Assembly: GCA_040381075.1 (NCBI GenBank) | Contig: JBEIHX010000029.1 | Span: forward strand, 1-47,333 | Reading direction: 5' to 3' | DNA: 47,333 nucleotides | From: JBEIHX01 sp040381075 | GTDB taxonomy: Bacteria; Pseudomonadota; Alphaproteobacteria; Caulobacterales; Aquidulcibacteraceae | Shown: in pieces, positions 43,184 to 47,333 of the stretch | How positions within the stretch are numbered: position 1 is the first letter of the stretch | Layout: every line of letters starts with the position of its first letter | The notes under the pieces: model-generated | Database searches by the model: none | What the model was told of the DNA's origin: nothing | The model's input: only the letters and a program-made list of their open reading frames with translations | Program-made: the position numbers and the translations under genes

Positions 43184-44289
43184 CGATCGTCACCTTGCGA
43201 TTTGCGGGCGCGCTCCTCGAGCACCTTGCCGAGCACGCGCGCTGTATAGTCCACAACTGGGATCACCCGCGCATAATTCAGGCGGGTCGGCCCGATCACG
43301 CCCAAGGCGCCCATCACCTTGCGCCCGGCGTTGGCGTAGGGCGCGATGATCATGCTTGAGCCTGATAACGAAAACAGGGGGTTCTCCGCGCCAATGAAGA
43401 TCCGCACAGACTTGGCGTCGCGGGCCAGATCAAGGATCTGAATGAGATCGCTCTTGCGTTCCAGATCGTCAAACAGTCGGCGCACGCGCTCCAGATCGGC
43501 AAAGGCGCTCTGATCCTGCAGGAGATTGGCCCGACCGCGCACGATCAGCGCGCGATGCTCGCGCTCGCCGCCGCCCCAGTCGGCCAGTCCGTCCTGCACC
43601 AGGCGCGCGGCGGCGGCGTCCAGCGAGGCGCGGTCCCGGCGGACCTCCTCCAACACGGCTTCCTTCGTTTCCGCCAGCGTGCGGCCCTTCAGGCGGGCGT
43701 TCAGGAAGTTCGTCGCCTCGATCAGCGATGCGGCGGTCATGCCCGGCGGTGTGGCGATCAGGCGGTTTTCCACGTCGCCATCATCGCCGACCAGAATGAC
43801 CAGTGCTTCACCCGGCCCTGTCTGGACCAGCTCGACATGCTTCAGTTTCGCTTCCCGCGCCGGGCTCGCCACAAGTCCGGCGCCGCCGGCGAAACCGGAC
43901 AGCAGTTCGGACGCCTCGTTCAGCACCTCCGCCACGCCGCCCGGGGTGCGACCTATGCGATGGTCGATTTCGCGACGTTCGGTCTCCGACAGCGCGCCCA
44001 CTTCCATGAAGCCATCAACGAACAGGCGCAGGCCGGCATGGGTCGGGATCCGCCCGGAGCTGATATGGGGCGCGTCCAGCAGCCCGAGATCCGCCAGGTC
44101 GGCCATGGTGTTGCGGATCGAGGCGGGCGACAGCTGCACGCCACCGAGCCGCGACACCGTGCGCGAGCCGACCGGTTCGCCGGTCGCAAGGTACTGCTCC
44201 ACGATTTCGCGGAAAATGTCGCGCGCCCGCGTGTCGAGGCGTTCCAGAAGACCTGCATGCGGCGTCAATGTCATGGTGGACGCACTCAT
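43180..44289 (-). CDS. hrcA: Heat-inducible transcription repressor HrcA
   Basis: 369-residue repressor that binds CIRCE elements of groESL and related operons. The N-terminal winged helix is LDTRARDIFREIVEQYLATGEPVGSRTVSR with the recognition segment SPASIRNTMADLADLGLL. The GAF-like domain and dimerisation region follow, ending in GPTRLNYARVIPVVDY. ATG 44289 has GGAG immediately in front of it (too close); ATG 44274 is the alternative. No CIRCE is visible upstream. It is co-transcribed with grpE and divergent from rph. Confidence 0.93.
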   Translation of the reverse strand: MSASTMTLTPHAGLLERLDTRARDIFREIVEQYLATGEPVGSRTVSRLGGVQLSPASIRNTMADLADLGLLDAPHISSGRIPTHAGLRLFVDGFMEVGALSETERREIDHRIGRTPGGVAEVLNEASELLSGFAGGAGLVASPAREAKLKHVELVQTGPGEALVILVGDDGDVENRLIATPPGMTAASLIEATNFLNARLKGRTLAETKEAVLEEVRRDRASLDAAAARLVQDGLADWGGGEREHRALIVRGRANLLQDQSAFADLERVRRLFDDLERKSDLIQILDLARDAKSVRIFIGAENPLFSLSGSSMIIAPYANAGRKVMGALGVIGPTRLNYARVIPVVDYTARVLGKVLEERARKSQGDDR

Positions 44290-44568
44290 CTCCTGCGACG
44301 AAACCCACTCAACGTGCTGACTTTCGTAACCCGCGCCGATATGGCCCGCGCCCCCGTCGACCCCCACCGTCTGTCCGGCTGTCCTGCCGGTTTGGCGACC
44401 CCGATGGAGCGCCACGACGGACCAGGTGAACAGGCGGTGCGGCTGACCGGGTGGCGAACCGGACGCCTGGCGAACACATAGGCGCCAGCCTGGCCGCGCG
44501 CAATCGGGACTGGACAGGCGCGCACGCGCCGTCCATGACCGCCGGCCATCCGCTGCAGGAGCCATCCG
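44290..44568. other. Divergent promoter region hrcA / rph
   Basis: 279 bp between head-to-head genes. I searched for the CIRCE inverted repeat (TTAGCACTC-N9-GAGTGCTAA) and for clear sigma-32-like boxes and found neither. A faint degenerate repetition of ggcgaac-like words near 44450-44475 is not regular enough to call an array. Confidence 0.5.
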
Positions 44569-45303
<735 letters not shown>

Positions 45304-45386
45304 CGCCGGCGCTGTCTGACGGCTCTGATGGGCGGCTCTGATTGGCGGGTCCGCCGGGCGGCGCGCGTCACGACGGGGTCTTTCCC

Positions 45387-45431
45387 CTGGATCGGGCTTT
45401 CCTGTATCGAGCTTGCCCGTATCGAGCTTTC
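45387..45431. repeat. 15-bp degenerate tandem array, 3 units
   Basis: Units ctggatcgggctttc, ctgtatcgagcttgc and ccgtatcgagctttc lie between rph and the mitofilin-like gene, about 85 bp after the rph stop. More diverged than the other arrays, so probably older. Confidence 0.8.
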
Positions 45432-45575
45432 CCCAGGATCGAGGTGTCTGCGCCTGCGCGCGCCTGACCGGTGCATGGGTTTCCGCACTGCGCCCGAGTG
45501 CGCTATGGTGGAGGGCCTGACAAAGGGCCCCGGTCCATCGGGGCAGCGGGTGCAGCCGCGCGAGGGGCGAGGTCG

Positions 45576-46643
45576 ATGAGCGAAACCGTCGCAAGTGACG
45601 CAAAGCCGGACGACGACCGGCGCGCCGAAGCTGGTCCGCGGGAGGAGCCGGTGCAGGAGCCCTCGCGCGCCGAGGAGTGGACCCGACAGGCGGGACTTGC
45701 CGTCGTATTCGCCCTGATGGGCGCTGCGGCGATCGGCATCGGGGCCACGCTGGGCTCGATGGCTGAGCACAAGCCGCCGTCCGCGCTGCTGCCGGCTGAG
45801 GCGGCGGCGGATGAGACGGATGCGCTGGCGGCAGGCATTCAGAGCCTCAGCGCCCAGGTGCAGGGTCTGGTGGCGCGCCCGGGTCTTGCTGCGGCGCAGT
45901 CTGAGGTCGCTGCAGCTGACGCGGCAGCGGCGCAGCTGCAGACTGCGCTTGCGGCGGCGCGCACGGAAAATGCGGTGCTGAAGGCGCAGATTGCGCGCAC
46001 CCTGGATCCGCGCGCCGTATGGGCGGCGGCCGAACTTGAGGCCGCTGCGCGCAGCGCACGCCCGTTTCCTGCAGAGCTTGCGGCGCTTCAGGCCTTCATG
46101 GCGACCGATGCGGACGTGACGGCCCTGGCTGCGCATGCGACTGCTGGCGCGCCGACCTTCGACCAGCTGCGCGCGCGTTTTCGTGAAACCGAGCTCGCGG
46201 TGCGCCGGGCGGCGCGCGGCGGGTCGAATGATTTCGTCGGTTGGCTGCAGGATACCATGGCGCAGTGGGTCACCGTGCGCCGCACCGGCGGACAGGATGA
46301 CAACGCCGCGTCTGCCGTGCTTGACCGCGCCAAGGCCCGCCTGCAGGTCCTGGATCTCGACGGCGCGGTGAACGAACTCAAGGCGCTCCAGTCGAAGGAA
46401 GCCGAGGCCGCCGCAGCGTGGATCGCGCTGGCGCGGGCGCGGATGGACATCGACCGTCGGCTTGCAGCCGTGCGTGAGCGGGTGCTGCGCGATCCTGCGC
46501 TTGATCCGGCTGCGCCGGCGACCGCTCCGCCCGCCGGCGCGCCGCCAGCGGTCGCGACACCCGCCGCTGCAGCGCCGCCAGGTGCGCCAGCCGGCGCCAC
46601 GGGCGCCGCTGGGGTTACACCCGCCGCGCGCAGGGAGGGCTGA
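45576..46643 (+). CDS. Mitofilin-like (IMMP/COG4223) membrane-anchored coiled-coil protein
   Basis: 355 residues from the ATG at 45576, which has a GAGG ribosome-binding site; the longer open frame upstream was discarded. A charged cytoplasmic N-terminus precedes one membrane helix (GLAVVFALMGAAAIGIGATLG), an alanine-rich coiled coil (about 75-150) and a helical C-terminal domain. The tail is an Ala/Pro-rich linker. This is the layout of alphaproteobacterial mitofilin-family proteins encoded next to hemY. Mitochondrial mitofilin shapes cristae; the bacterial protein has been linked to intracytoplasmic membranes, but its role here is unknown. Confidence 0.8.
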   Translation: MSETVASDAKPDDDRRAEAGPREEPVQEPSRAEEWTRQAGLAVVFALMGAAAIGIGATLGSMAEHKPPSALLPAEAAADETDALAAGIQSLSAQVQGLVARPGLAAAQSEVAAADAAAAQLQTALAAARTENAVLKAQIARTLDPRAVWAAAELEAAARSARPFPAELAALQAFMATDADVTALAAHATAGAPTFDQLRARFRETELAVRRAARGGSNDFVGWLQDTMAQWVTVRRTGGQDDNAASAVLDRAKARLQVLDLDGAVNELKALQSKEAEAAAAWIALARARMDIDRRLAAVRERVLRDPALDPAAPATAPPAGAPPAVATPAAAAPPGAPAGATGAAGVTPAARREG

Positions 46644-46645
46644 GC

Positions 46646-47333
46646 ATGGCCCGTCTGCTGGTTCTTATCCTGCTTCTGGCCGCAACAGCGCTTGGCGCGA
46701 TGTGGATGTCCGAACGCCCGGGCTCGGTCCGCATCGAGTGGCTCGGGTGGGAGGCGTCCACGACGATGGCCTTTTTCTTCGTAGCCTTCATCGTCGCGAC
46801 TGTGGTGTTTTCCGCCGCCTGGGGCATTCTCGGCTGGCTGATCAACCTTCCCAACCTGGTCGGCAAGGCGCACCGCGCGTATCGGCGCAACCGGGGCCAG
46901 GAGCTGTTTGCGCAGGGGTTCATCGCCGCTGAGGGCGGCGACGGCGCGCGCGCCAAGAAGATCCTCGACAAGGCGCACCGCTTTCTCGACGATGAGAAAC
47001 TGCTGACGCTGCTGATGGCGCGCGCCAATGAGGCCAATGGCGATCTCGCCGCAGCCGAAAGCGCGTATGTGGTTCTGCTCGGCGATCCCAAAACCGAGCT
47101 CCTTGGTCGCCGTGGGCTCGCCGCTGCGGCGCATGCGCGCCGGGATGCGTCCGGCGCAGCCGAGCATGCGGCGGCGGCGCTCAAGCTGTCGCGCAGCGCC
47201 GCATGGGCCTTTGCAGGGTTGTTCGACTTCAAGATCAACGCGGGCGATTGGCGCGGCGCGCTTGAGGCGCTTGAGGAAGGCGAGCGGCGCAAGTTCATCA
47301 CCGGCGCGGCGGCGCGCCGGCGCCGGGCGGGGG
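46646..47333 (+). CDS. hemY: HemY N-terminal domain protein (partial, runs off the window)
   Basis: The first 229 codons are present. Two N-terminal membrane helices (LLVLILLLAATALGAMW and TMAFFFVAFIVATVVFSAAW) precede TPR-like helices (AQGFIAAEGGDGARAKKILDKAHRF, LLTLLMARANEANGDLAAAESAYVVLLGD). This is the HemY_N plus TPR layout of the HemY protein in heme-pathway clusters. The molecular function is not settled. It starts 2 bp after the mitofilin-like gene, so the two form an operon. Confidence 0.88.
   Translation, partial: MARLLVLILLLAATALGAMWMSERPGSVRIEWLGWEASTTMAFFFVAFIVATVVFSAAWGILGWLINLPNLVGKAHRAYRRNRGQELFAQGFIAAEGGDGARAKKILDKAHRFLDDEKLLTLLMARANEANGDLAAAESAYVVLLGDPKTELLGRRGLAAAAHARRDASGAAEHAAAALKLSRSAAWAFAGLFDFKINAGDWRGALEALEEGERRKFITGAAARRRRAG

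Noticed and set aside
46500..46625. Ala/Pro-rich tail of the mitofilin-like protein as an array
   Set aside because: Composition is biased but there is no fixed period at the DNA level.

Overview
The window is a compact, GC-rich chromosomal segment from an alphaproteobacterium, most likely of the Caulobacterales/Maricaulales (Hyphomonadaceae-like) group. This placement is inferred from gene order: trpF-trpB-trpA-accD-folC, ccmABCD followed by a CcmG/DsbE thioredoxin, hrcA-grpE divergent from rph, tsaE-amgK-murU-addB-addA-trxA, mitofilin-hemY, and promoter-like elements resembling the Caulobacter housekeeping consensus. I see no rRNA, tRNA, CRISPR array, insertion sequence or prophage. Nearly all of it is housekeeping or core metabolism.

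Layout. 1-4.5 kb (minus): an RND efflux permease with its periplasmic adaptor. 4.8-7.8 kb (plus): cytochrome c maturation ccmA, B, C, D and dsbE. 7.8-9.6 kb (plus): an unrecognised protein and an MFS transporter, which overlaps tail-to-tail with a minus-strand lytic transglycosylase; an SH3-repeat protein follows. 11.8-20.2 kb (plus): a D-2-hydroxyacid dehydrogenase, then rpmH-rnpA-yidC-engB-argB, a secreted DUF1036 protein, a HAD 5'-nucleotidase and dapD. 20.4-21.5 kb: a TerC-family membrane protein. 21.9-26.3 kb (minus): an S9 peptidase and the agmatine-to-putrescine pair aguA-aguB. 26.4-35.6 kb (plus): tsaE, amgK, murU, addB, addA, trxA, with overlapping junctions from tsaE through addA. 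35.9-40.9 kb (minus): the trpFBA-accD-folC operon. 41-45.3 kb: a DUF5360 protein, mscL, ihfB, grpE, hrcA and rph. 45.6 kb to the end: a mitofilin-like protein and the start of hemY.

Within operons the genes are translationally coupled to an unusual extent. Many junctions are 4-bp ATGA/GTGA overlaps (ccmA/B, ccmC/D, amgK/murU, murU/addB, addB/addA, trpB/trpA, trpA/accD, accD/folC, grpE after hrcA, DUF1036/HAD).

The most striking signal is not a gene. At least fifteen short tandem-repeat arrays occur, roughly one per 3 kb. Periods are 11-18 bp (mostly 14 or 15) plus one of 31 bp. Each has its own sequence and appears copied from local DNA. They lie almost exclusively at gene edges: just after stops, in front of starts, next to signal peptides, in C-terminal tails, or between genes. 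In several the repeated unit contains the gene-boundary signal itself. The clearest case is upstream of dsbE, where the ribosome-binding site plus GTG start is repeated four times with a 17-bp period, creating a chain of coupled six-codon mini-cistrons. I regard this array family as the best candidate for something undescribed here; mechanism and function are inference.
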